A DNA stretch of 64,000 nt from Balanoglossus misakiensis (lineage: Eukaryota; Hemichordata): assembly GCA_040954595.2 (NCBI GenBank), contig CM082594.2, forward strand, positions 2,356,001 to 2,420,000, in the 5' to 3' direction. Below are positions 26,728 through 35,640 of the stretch, one piece after another (position 1 is the stretch's first letter; each line of letters begins with the position of its first letter). The position numbers and the translations under genes are program-made. The notes beneath the pieces are model-generated. The model worked only from the letters and a program-made list of their open reading frames with translations. It ran no database searches and was not told the origin of the DNA.

Positions 26728-29700
26728 CATACAACGAAACACTTCAGTTCAATTACATGTAAAAATTTCTCACCCTTCACAGATTTTCTTGACACGTGAT
26801 TTCAGTTGATCTCCTTGAAAGAATATGATGAAGACAGTTTTGTTGACTTGATCTCCCTGTAATATTGAATTGAACACAACATCATTGAAAGTTCATCCAC
26901 CTTAAATGTGACAATAGGTTCACAGAACCATCAATTTATGCAAATAATTACAAAACTGAGTTCACTACCATGGCGATTATCAATAATGTTTTTGTTTGCC
27001 ATGACCTTGTTTCCTCACTAGATATAAACCCAATTAACATAAATTATGGAGATCATGATTACCCCTTCTTTAATCAACCCCTCCCCCCCCCCCTTGATTT
27101 TGGACTATTAACCCTACGCTGCCAAGTCGGTTGAAACTGGTTTGATTTCCAGGGTGCCTAGAATCCTGGCTCCCAGGCCTGTTAGGCTGCCAAGTGCGTT
27201 TAACTCAGTAGGGCCTACATTTGTATACAAGACCCTCAAACCAAACCAGTACGATTTGGTACATTTTTCGGAGGGTTTAAACTGCCAAGTGTGTCGAAGT
27301 ATGTATGAGAGCCATGCCAAGACAGTCAAAATACATTTACGAAGAAAAAGTGGCAAATACGTATTTTAAGGGACTTCCCCCTTCTCTCAACATCCTGGAG
27401 AAAACATTGCTGCATCCAGAACGTGGTATATTTTGTGGCCCTATTCCCTTTGCACTACATTTATTGGCAGACACACTATGCAGAATATTCCAGTTGACAC
27501 AATTTACACCCTCTTGAAACAGAAGCATATCTGGTGCATGATAATGACAACTCCCGGTGATCCAAACGCTATGACAAGATATAGTAAGACATCACATGGC
27601 AAGATACAGACAGGCAGAGAGTTCTAATAAGAGTCAATGCGATGTACTGAAGTTTCCAGATTAGACAGGTTCACACTCAGACAGGTTTTCTATTCTTCGA
27701 TATCAAATGACGTCAGACGCGCTCAGGCGGCACTAACGTTCGCATTTAAATTTCCAGATGACGGGCAACTTCAGCAACGTGGACTTACGTGGTGCAGACA
27801 AAGACTGTGCAGACGAAATGCCATGAGGGTGATGAGGCAACATACCCGATACATGTTACGTGTCTGGCGGTTCTAAAGCAAAAACATACTCGGAAAAACG
27901 TTTACTGGATGCTGAAATATTGCTTGCCCGTCACCTGGAAATGACAACGCCGTGGATAACATTGCCAGATCAAGTGATTGATAGTAAAGAATTTGTAACT
28001 TACAGTGCTGGGGTCCTCCAAAGGGGATTCTATCTCTGCCTGCTTGAGGAACACATTTCCACGACAGGCACGCCACAGCATTCTCTCAAAACTTGGAATG
28101 CGTTCACGGGGAATGACACCAGCAACAAACCTGAAAATATTTAGTAAAGTTGTTCTGTGAATTTTTCGGTTAATGAATCAAATTCATCACTTTGCCATCT
28201 GGCCAGCTGCAGCGCAAACACTGAATTATTCACGTTGGCATAACTGTTGAAATGTTCTGTCTGCACAGATAAAAACAATGCCTTGGTGTCGGTGACCAAG
28301 TACGTAACACAATGTGAAAATGTCGACAGAACTTCTGGACTCAAGACACGTCTGTTGATTGGTACTACAACATGTGCGAAATGCTAAGGCAAACCGTGGC
28401 AAGTTTCACACATCTTGCGAGACAAAGGGCAAAAATGACAAATATGAAAATTTTGCAAAAAATTTCAGAGGATAAGATTTTAACCAATAATCAGGAAAAG
28501 ACAACAGACAGAGGGATTGCCATAACACATACAGCCCTGCAACAGCTACTGTGCCTGATACTGTAAAATGTCGACCTATTATCCAAACCCATGGAACTTG
28601 ACCATGTAATGCAGAATAACAGTAACTGTTTTTTGGACTGATTTTTGGACCATCAATTTTTTGCTACTGACCATCGAAGTGTGTATGTGGAGGTCAACAT
28701 GGACCACTGATAATAAAAATGAACCCTGTCATCCATTGTCTTACAAAGAAGTGAATTTAACCCTAATGCTGCCAAGTCAGTTGAAATTGATTTGATTTCC
28801 AGGGTACCTAGAATCCTGGCTCCCAGGCCTGTTTGACTGCCAAGTGCGTGTTAATCAGTAGGGCCTATACAAGACCCTCAGACCAATACAGTACGAACCA
28901 GTACGATTTGGTACATTTTACCACGGTCAGAGTGACCGTGATTTTACAGGGGGCTCAGACTGCCAAGTGTGTCTAAGTACGTGTAAGAGCCATGTCAAGA
29001 CAGTCAAAATACGTTTTAGAAGAAAAAGTGGCACATACGTATTTTAAGGGACTTGACACTCTAAACAGATATGACACCCAATAGCATTAGGGATAAAGAG
29101 AGAATGACCTACCCAAGTCTCATTGCTTGACCTGGTCTCACTCCTTCTTCACCAAGCAAGGCATGGGACTCTTCTGCCAAACTGGGATCATGCATCTGCT
29201 GGTGATGCAATTCAGCCTATTATCACCAGGAAAACAAATTACTGGTGCTATAATAACTACAGGGCCAAGCATGCAACAATCACAATACACAGCAATAAAT
29301 AAAAGCATTAGTATTAAGGACCTAATAAAACAAAACATCAATGCAAGTGAATTTAGTATTGGAAAATTAAATGAATAAACATGAAGGGAAATTAAAATTT
29401 CATTGCATGCATGCATTCATTCTCAATAAATAATTCATAACATACATGTTATAAACATAGACTATGTAGTTATTTTTTTTTCAGAGCAGTAATTGGGTTA
29501 CATTTCAGGACAAAGGGACAAAGAAAAACATCACGGACAATATGCCCTATTTTAACACAAATGGAACATTTAAATGTATCAAACAACTGCCATCATTCTG
29601 GCTCAGGGCTGCTTTAAATAAGTTTCTACTTCATGCTAGGGGGTCAAATCACATTGTAATTATTGCATTTTGGATAAAAGGTCAACAACTCACTGTAGCA

Positions 29701-32700
29701 AGAGATAGAAGAAATGGTATGGTAACTGTATTTTCATGACTTCTGTTGATCAAACATTTCTGTCTTTGTAGTTAGCATATTAAACTCATTTAATTTTTTT
29801 TCACACTTTTATCACTTTTTCAGTTTCATAATAATCCAATTACCTGATGAACTTCCTTTTCTTAAACATGGTAAAAATCAGCCATTGTGATATTGTGTCA
29901 ACCATATGAGATACTGTAAAACATGTTATTTTCGCGAGTTGAAATTTTTCGCAATATCTAGAGAGGCCACTGTTACGCGAGTATTAATTTTCGCGTTCTC
30001 ATACTGCATCGTTTTCTCCAAAAAACTACAATTGTACGCTTATTTGTCACATTTGTAGCAACATTCTTGGCCACAAACCACGATGTTCTAACGAAATGCA
30101 TGATGTGTAGCAAAATCATGAAACCGCAACAATTTTAATAAATTACCTGCACTTTCATTCAAACTGAAAACATTTTGTTGCATGTGTGTTTGACTATCGT
30201 TCTATTACTAGTATTTACCACATTGTGGTTTCACAACTATATTTACGCAAGTCTTTATTTTCGCGTTTTTGGGGCTCTAGCGTATTTTGTGTAAATTAAT
30301 TGCTCGCGAAAATAACATATTTTACAGTATTCATCACTCACCATGGGAGCAAAAACCTATTTAAGACAGGGAGAATTGAATAACATCTTACAAAACAAGT
30401 TCACAAGCTCGGCTACATACACACCTCATCAAAGAAATTCTGGGTCTTCCTCAGGATATGTTTCAACTCAGTAAGCTCCAAAAAATTTCTTTTGAGCGCC
30501 TCTTGGTTGGTGTTGACCTCCTTCATTTCATTCTCCAGCTTTTCAAAAGTTGCCTGTTTAATGAAAACCATCAGTTACAAGTCAGTGTCAACGACATAGT
30601 TTGATTAATTGATTAAAGGGACAAAATCTCTCTCTCGCTGCCCCTTTTTCTATTAATTATGTTTGATACAAGACAACTTTTATGTTAATCTATATCTGGA
30701 TCTATAGTGAATCAACGTTCGACCACACACAATTTCCATCCCACTTGTATGATATGAGAGTAAAAATTGTCCCAAAATGAATAAATGGTAGAGACCAATT
30801 ATTCATTTTAGCAAGTTTTTTCACTCTCTACAAGCAGGATGGAAGGTGTGTGTGGTCGAACATTCATTCACTATATATCCACAAGAATAACATAAACGGT
30901 GTCTTGTATCAAACAAAATCAATGGAAAAAGGGCAGCGAGAGAGAGACTTTGTCCTTTCAACAAGCACCGAAGGAAATCACTGTGGAATGACATCAGTCA
31001 AGTCATATCTGCAAAAGAGCTCTAACAACAAAGTGTTAGCCTGTAACTATTACATGCACATATACACATGCTACCGCCATAGTACAATTGTATTCATACT
31101 AAGTTTGAATGAAATGAACTTAAATGTGTGTAGTTTTCCTTTTATGAAAGACACAGTAATTCTAACTTTGAACGATTTCTATACATTCTTCGATGCTGTC
31201 ATCATTGAAATTGAACCATAATTTGCTGAGCAGTAATTCTATGTAGAAGACCTTGTCAGTAGAGAGTTTGTGTCTCGTTCACGATCATTAATGCAACCGT
31301 ATTATTTACAGGTGAGCATGTTTATGGCATAGATAGCCTTCTGTTTCAGATATCTTCGTTTTATACATGTAGTTATATAGTTTAAACGGATTGCCCATTG
31401 GAACTCAGCCATGGTGACAAGTTTCTAACAGGACTCCGTAGTTGTGGGACCCTCTAGTACTGCACAAACTCCCAAAACTTTTTCGTCATCATCCGGGTAG
31501 TTTTCCCAGCATTCATTTGCCAAAATGGCTGCAAATGGGTTTGTTCATTTTGCCCAACTATGTTATTTTTTTCTGCGCCAATTTCACAGATGCGTGCATT
31601 TCACATCAAAATTTTGCCTCAGATGTGAGGAAGACCTAAGTAAGAACCAATGAAATGTGGTTTTAGGCTTGTCAGAACTTCTCCTTTAAGAATACGAGTA
31701 AATCATTGTAATACATGCATCTACCTCCAAATCTATCATCTCCCTTGGTGGTGGAGCTTCAGGATTCTCTCCAGTATCTGCTATTGTAATATTAGCTTTC
31801 TTAATTTCCTTCTCAAGAAAACCTGCAAATAATCACATAACACCTGTTGCTGATATCTGTAAATACCTTAAAAGGATATAAGCTTTTACGTTTAGCTCTA
31901 TTTTCAGTATTTTTGTTCTGTGTACCAAATGCAATTTCTTGTTTTAGTCCAAACAGCATGCTATACCCAGTACCCTGCTTGTAGACATAGCCTGTATGAG
32001 TATAACGGCCATTGTTATTGTTGACAAATAATTTCTAGTCCGGACATGAATTTTAATTTATATCAATAACACAATACAGGCTATACACATACATATAGTG
32101 TTGATAGTGATATGCTAAATGCTGGGCATTTCATCGTGTTTCCAGAATTTGAACAAGAAACTGCAGTAGGTACGCAAAATAAAACTGCTGAAAACATAGC
32201 GAAAATATACATCTAATGGAGCTTTAACCCTTTTACCGCTAGTTCCTGCTATTGTGGGAACACAGTAGGGCGCCACCAGGTCAATGCCACTGTGACCCAA
32301 GATTTCTTTCATTCGCAAACTCTGGAACGAGGCTGCTGGAGGGGTTAGCGCCCTCAAGCGGTTTGTAGAGTTGACAGTCTCTTTCTCCTATGTGGTCTGC
32401 CATGATAGTGGCTGACGTCAGAGTTGGAGCTGCTGACCGAACACAACAATAAAAGTGGCGCCGCAAAATGGAAGTTTATGTCGTCAGTGTATATTCTTTT
32501 CTTTGACGCCCAGGCACCTGGGGTCACACCACTGTGTGTGTGATGCCAAATTAATGTCACATCACATTCAGCGCAAATGTTAAAAAGTTGCTACTTACGT
32601 AATTTTCTCTCCATTTCATCACAGCGTCTAACTTCATTGACAAACTTCCTCTGGAAAGCGTTGACATCTGGATTGAGCTGAAATGATTTTCGTACATTGA

Positions 32701-34625
32701 TGTCCAAGATTAGGGAGGTCACATGAAAAAACTGCTATGCCAAAAATTCACATACAAGATCACGTACAGGCTATACAGTGTTTCATCTAGGCTGCGCGAT
32801 TGCGCGATTCGCGCACTTTGATGTGCTGCACGCCGCCAATCATACATAAAAGGGACGAATCATCGCGCACTGGCTGCACTGACCTCAGCTGAGCTGACAT
32901 GGGCGAAACGCTAGCGTGCGTATCGTATCAAGAGACGTCAGTCACACTTCAGTGCATTTGACCTCGGCATTTGACCCATTATCAGCTACTGCTGGCATGG
33001 CAACTGACATTGTAGCAAGTACATCCGGACTAATTTTGGTTCGATTTGGATACTTTTTGTGCTGTTCTCCTTACTGGCGTTCTTCCCTGGTAATATTGAA
33101 AGTTGTTCATACAGTATTGCATGTCTTTGCGCTGATTTTTATGGGGGTGAACGTAATGTGTTGTGTCAGCTTTTGACGTACTCAGCATGCGAGAACTTTG
33201 AGTTGCCGAGATACGGAAATGGAAAATCGAAATACTAGTTGAGTAGTACGGGGAATTGTAAACGCGACGATCAGGAGAAAGTAATTGAACCTCTTGTCGA
33301 TGCCCAAGACACGCGACGCCAATGGGCGCGGGGCGATCGTCAGGAAACCCTCGCGACAACCTAATTCTCCTGTGGTAAATAATCAATGATAAACACTGGG
33401 AAATAGTACCGAATCTCGTTAAACTTGCACGCATAGCCGTCACGTTGCCGGTAAACAAAGCTATTTGCGAGCGAGGGTTCTCTGCACAGAACAATATCAA
33501 AACGTGCCTCCGAAACAGAATCGATGAAAACGCGTTGAATCGACTGATGACAATCATGGTTGAAGGCCAACAACTTGCTGATTTCGACTTTGATGAAGCA
33601 CTACGTCATGCCAAAAACAATTCCCAAAAATGATGCCATTTTTTTGTCAACAGACAGACTCTTGCGCAGTCCACGTGTTCTCATGTTTTGACTACTAGTA
33701 TTTCATTGTTGTTTATGGTCTTATGACCTGACATTTGATGACCTCATTGATCAGAGACCCACTCAGCTTTGCTCAGTGCCAGTAATGCGTGTTTTCATGT
33801 AAACACAAGTGACATGATCGCAAGATTAAAGGCTAAATATGTTAATGTAAAGGTGTGATTGTATGTTTCAGTAAGTCCCCCCCCAAAATTTAAAAATCCC
33901 CCTCAAAAATTCCTGTAGAGGGGGAATAGTCCCCCCCCCCCTACTGTTGCATCCTAGATGAAACACTGGCTATAGTTTGAGCATCTAAATGAAGCATTAC
34001 TTTTTTTGAATAGTGAAAATATGACAATTAATAGCCAAGTTATACATGATTGAACATGAAACAAGCAACCTAACAGCCAATACTACTCTGCTATTAAGTT
34101 TGCAATTTATAAACAAAATTACCACTTCAGAATTAAATGGCCCGTTTCTTTTGAGTGTTGGGCAAACATTACAGCTGAGCTAAAAGGGCAAATTTGTGTT
34201 GCCATAAAAATATAGTAAAACAAAATTTGTCACAAAATTAGATTTCGATCGTCGTGCCGTAGGGAAGTTCACACCAAAGTTCAAAACAACTGGACACATA
34301 CATTTTGAAAGACTTGTTTTTACCAAAGTTTGTTGTCAAAACACTGTAAAATACTTTCAATTATTAGCTTCATGTCTTTGTTGAGAATATGTTTTGTTCA
34401 ATACAATCAGCTGATTTTTTATTTGGCTATAAAAACACATTAACACCTGAAATGTGTATGGCATCATGGGTACATGTAACTGAACAAATGAATGTTCTTG
34501 GTACTTACATCTCTGAATTGAACCAGACCTAATTCTCCCAGTTCCGATACACATGCATATGCTGCCTCAGACTGTAAGAACAGCTGGGCCAAGGTCATCT
34601 CTTCAGACCTATATAGAGACCCCAT
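12042..34625 (-). CDS. ATP6V0A: V-type proton ATPase 116 kDa subunit a, copy 1 (complete)
   Basis: Twenty-one coding exons: 34509-34625, 32599-32677, 31725-31822, 30425-30553, 29113-29216, 28004-28130, 26774-26856, 26466-26559, 25678-25890, 25165-25315, 24519-24658, 23516-23661, 23023-23110, 20434-20552, 18965-19178, 18317-18418, 17038-17166, 16589-16678, 14604-14721, 12985-13156, 12042-12132. They sum to 2604 bp (867 codons plus TAA) with every phase matching. Known role: membrane subunit of the Vo sector; its cytosolic N-terminal half is a peripheral stator and its C-terminal helices carry the proton half-channels beside the c-ring. Seen: N-terminal [19 protein letters not shown]; membrane segments from exon 11 on ([42 protein letters not shown]); [13 protein letters not shown], with the arginine equivalent to yeast Vph1 R735; and [15 protein letters not shown], with the R799 equivalent. 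The acidic linker before the last two helices uses two exons (43 + 30 codons), longer than in the neighbouring copy. ATG 34625 opens the first coding exon. Which vertebrate isoform (a1-a4) it matches cannot be told by eye. Confidence 0.97.
12599..12956. mobile_element. TTAA foldback family A, copy 3
   Basis: Both ends are flanked by TTAA (12599-12602 and 12953-12956). It lies in the last intron of V-ATPase copy 1, about 28 bases from the exon starting at 12985. Confidence 0.85.
14082..14221. repeat. 140-bp near-perfect hairpin
   Basis: CAATAACCCCCGCC to GGCGGGGGTTATTG with GTATACAC and TTGGGTACAATTCG arms and a short loop around CTCGCCTGACGGC. A strong foldback, probably a small mobile element, in the intron beside the exon at 14604-14721. 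Confidence 0.75.
14225..14520. repeat. repeat C, copy 1
   Basis: Begins TTCTTCGACATCAAATGACG and contains TACATGTTACGTGTCTGGCG and a CGTCATCTGGAAATGACA block. It abuts the hairpin at 14082-14221 and lies in an intron of V-ATPase copy 1. Confidence 0.65.
15566..15758. mobile_element. TA foldback family B, copy 2
   Basis: Both inverted ends with TACTGTA-type borders are present, and TTTTCGCG arms flank a central GATAACGATGCAGTGAAA block shared by all copies. Confidence 0.8.
16754..16968. mobile_element. TA foldback family B, copy 3
   Basis: Both ends and the central GATAACGATGCAGTGAAT-like block are present. It lies in the intron between the two linker exons of V-ATPase copy 1. Confidence 0.8.
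17250..17550. repeat. AGCGTCAAGGACACTGT repeat unit
   Basis: Begins TAGCGTCAAGGACACTGTAG and ends CCTACAAATAGTGTCAAGGA. The interior has a GACAGACAGACAGA tract. Related AGCGTCAAGGACACTGT starts occur near 951, 25922 and, reversed, 50683. Intronic. Confidence 0.5.
17586..18300. other. unexplained intron sequence in V-ATPase copy 1
   Basis: No gene, known repeat or inverted ends recognised. There are short frames of 72-75 codons only. Confidence 0.4.
18453..18576. mobile_element. short TTAA element, about 125 bp, copy 2
   Basis: Reverse complement of the element at 3227-3353 along nearly its whole length, again with TTAA on both sides. It lies 35 bases from an exon of V-ATPase copy 1. Confidence 0.75.
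19407..19771. mobile_element. TTAA foldback family A, copy 4
   Basis: One of the most complete copies: perfect TTAA at both borders, matching inverted ends and a long inner palindrome with GAATAA-type arms. It lies in an intron of V-ATPase copy 1. Confidence 0.85.
20768..21761. mobile_element. 994-bp TTAA element with GGTAGTTGGAAAGGCTA ends
   Basis: Inverted ends of about 20 bases (TTAAGGTAGTTGGAAAGGCT and its complement) enclose about 950 bases with no convincing reading frame. TTAA occurs at both borders, so it looks like a non-autonomous piggyBac-type element. Confidence 0.75.
21808..21967. mobile_element. TTAA element with GGTACACAGTCACC ends, copy 1
   Basis: TTAA at both borders. The body carries GTGGCACTCC and GTGATTGGCTAGATCT blocks shared with 42550-42735 and 47452-47642, and more distantly with 10150-10345. 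Confidence 0.7.
22509..22546. repeat. C tract followed by 25-base A tract
   Basis: Thirteen Cs followed by 25 As, possibly a retroposed poly-A tail. No clear body was recognised on its left. Confidence 0.6.
22879..22976. mobile_element. 98-bp TTAACCCTTTCA hairpin, copy 1
   Basis: TTAACCCTTTCACC at one end and GGTGAAAGGGTT at the other, with a GTCTAACCTTACCATAG centre shared with 52533-52623. Confidence 0.7.
23266..23473. mobile_element. TTAA foldback family A, copy 5 (deleted)
   Basis: It has left TTAA and AGGGACAAA, then jumps directly to the inner part, so the CTCTCTCTCG segment and the right end are missing. Confidence 0.7.
23743..24086. mobile_element. TTAA foldback family A, copy 6
   Basis: Complete element with TTAA on both sides. 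It lies about 80 bases beyond the exon boundary at 23661 and only 270 bases from copy 5. Confidence 0.85.
24905..25040 (-). repeat. tRNA-derived SINE fragment
   Basis: On the minus strand the sequence resembles a tRNA gene: an A-box-like TAGTTCAGTGGTTAGAGC and a B-box-like GGGTTTGAACCCC about 40 bases later, followed by a GTGGTGTTGTGTC stretch and a run similar to the shared body of invertebrate and fish tRNA-SINEs. The acceptor ends do not pair, so it is not a working tRNA. It lies in an intron of V-ATPase copy 1. Confidence 0.65.
25342..25653. mobile_element. TTAACCCTAA element family G, copy 1
   Basis: Begins TTAACCCTAACGCTGCCAAG and ends with the degenerate complement AGTAACAATAGGTTTAA. 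The TTAACCCT start is typical of piggyBac ends. The body is shared with 27108-27370 and 28757-29096. Confidence 0.75.
25976..26335. repeat. TTAAATAGGTTT repeat, uninterrupted copy
   Basis: Starts near GCCTTAAATAGGTTTGAAAT and ends AAACCTATTTAAGGTAGGGA. Shares GCTAGGGGGTCAAATCACAT and ACCATATGAGAT with 29597-30376, where a family B element interrupts it. Confidence 0.65.
26662..26728. repeat. (CA)n microsatellite
   Basis: Imperfect CA/CGCACA run followed by a pure CA tract, in an intron of V-ATPase copy 1. Confidence 0.85.
27108..27370. mobile_element. TTAACCCTAA element family G, copy 2 (right end lost)
   Basis: Same body as 25342-25653, broken off after the TACGTATTTTAAGGGACTT block. A C-tract precedes it. 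Confidence 0.7.
27693..28000. repeat. repeat C, copy 2, ending at a splice donor
   Basis: Same order of blocks as 14225-14520. Its end (GTGATTGATAGTAAAGAATT, also present reversed near 54105-54160) reaches to within about ten bases of the donor of the exon at 28004-28130. Confidence 0.65.
28757..29096. mobile_element. TTAACCCTAA element family G, copy 3
   Basis: The most complete copy: TTAACCCTAATGCT on the left, AGCATTAGGG on the right. It stops about 15 bases from the exon at 29113 of V-ATPase copy 1. Confidence 0.75.
29597..30376. repeat. TTAAATAGGTTT repeat, interrupted copy
   Basis: Same as 25976-26335 on both sides of the family B element at 29912-30329. Confidence 0.65.
29912..30329. 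mobile_element. TA foldback family B, copy 4, itself interrupted
   Basis: Ends match the family, but about 210 bases of unrelated sequence (about 30020-30235) replace the centre. The whole element sits inside another repeat whose empty counterpart is at 26281-26295. Confidence 0.8.
30613..30959. mobile_element. TTAA foldback family A, copy 7
   Basis: Left TTAA is intact and the right border reads TTCA. Both inverted ends are present. It lies in an intron about 60 bases from the exon ending at 30553. Confidence 0.8.
31868..32227. mobile_element. TTAA element with AAGCTCCATTAG-like end
   Basis: TTAA at both borders, with ATCTAATGGAGCTTTAA on the right. The left half matches 1845-2040 in a WDR6 intron (shared GGTACCCTG-type blocks, GGCCATTGTTATTGTT and CTAGTCCGGAC). 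Confidence 0.65.
32777..33967. mobile_element. hAT-type DNA transposon relic, about 1.2 kb
   Basis: The ends are inverted: AGTGTTTCATCTAGG on the left and CCTAGATGAAACACT on the right. They are flanked by an 8-bp direct duplication differing at one base (GGCTATAC at 32769-32776 and GGCTATAG at 33968-33975). Eight-base duplications and CAGTG-like ends are hAT hallmarks. The internal sequence keeps only a piece of transposase, so the element is internally deleted and non-autonomous. It lies in the first coding intron of V-ATPase copy 1. Confidence 0.85.
33445..33636 (+). pseudogene. hAT transposase C-terminal dimerisation fragment
   Basis: A short frame reads [16 protein letters not shown], then RLMTIMVEG, then [10 protein letters not shown]. 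This is the typical end of hAT transposases and of domesticated ZNF862-like proteins, where C-E-R-x-F-S-x-x-N is the core. The rest of the transposase is missing or decayed. It lies inside the hAT relic and supports that call. Confidence 0.75.
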
Positions 34626-35533
34626 TTTGAAGCTTTGATGTGGGCTGCCTTTTCTTGCTGACCTCTATACCAAATGACCTGTGTATAGAATTCAAAGGTC
34701 ACACCGACAGAAATTAATTGTCTACTTATGCTACCAGTACATTTTCTGTTGTATTTCATTATGAACTTAATGACAAATACTTGGTATAGTACAGTACACT
34801 ACAAAGCATATGTATACATGCACCTCAAGCTTTTACCAGGAATTGTGTGTGGACGACAAAACCGGATACACAGTATACTATGCAAAACCTCGAGCTACAG
34901 TGCTGCAGCTAGATATACATGTTATACACGTCCTGTGTCGTACATTTCTGCTTATATATCAAACCAAAACCAATCATTGACCAGACAATTATTTGCCAAG
35001 GCAATTATCGCTATTTGGAAAGGTCACACTCACAATACCGAAATGCTTGACTTTTTCTAAAGTGGAATACATAGATTCAATGATTGAAACGTCTGTGGAT
35101 TTCATGAGGCCCTTGACAAATATAAAAAAGGTATTTCATGAATTGAATAATTAATAAGTGTCATTATTTGTAATAAATTTAACAATTGTGGTTTAGAAAA
35201 AATTGACGTTGATGCTATTAAGTGTTGAAATGCAAGTGGGTTGCACGTTTTATAAACGGACGAGAAAAAATGTATGGTGATACCACAATATCGTCGTGTC
35301 ACTGTCACTGCTACACGATAATTATATGATCTGGCAAGCTCATTATGCCTATGTTTCCATCACGAAGATTACATGATGAGGGTACCTACCACCAGCTACC
35401 TCCATCATGATTTCATCAAAACGCCTAACACATGAAGTCATTGACAGCTTCGAGGACAAAATTATCAAAGAGATGTGATGATTCGGAAATAATTCTATGA
35501 CTTCCCATATGAACGAATTTGAGTTTTGCTTAC
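34626..35533. other. presumed 5' UTR intron of V-ATPase copy 1
   Basis: It lies between the ATG exon and the candidate non-coding first exon. No repeat family or reading frame of note was recognised. Confidence 0.35.
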
Positions 35534-35640
35534 CTTACAAGCAAATTATAACGTTATAGCCGCCGATGTCTGCAGCCCAGCCTTGTTCTCCTAGCTTTGA
35601 AACCAAAATGGCGATGAGAAAACATGTCAGGTGATCAATG
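35534..35640 (-). other. candidate 5' UTR exon of V-ATPase copy 1
   Basis: On the minus strand a good donor (GTAAGCAA) ends an exon at 35534, and no acceptor is needed if transcription starts shortly upstream. The acceptor before the ATG exon at 34625 was not determined. The upper limit is a guess. It lies where the mirror copy also seems to have a non-coding first exon. Confidence 0.4.

Noticed and set aside
33030-33557. 175-codon minus-strand frame
   Set aside because: It lies inside the hAT relic and overlaps the recognisable transposase piece in the opposite direction, so it is a chance frame.
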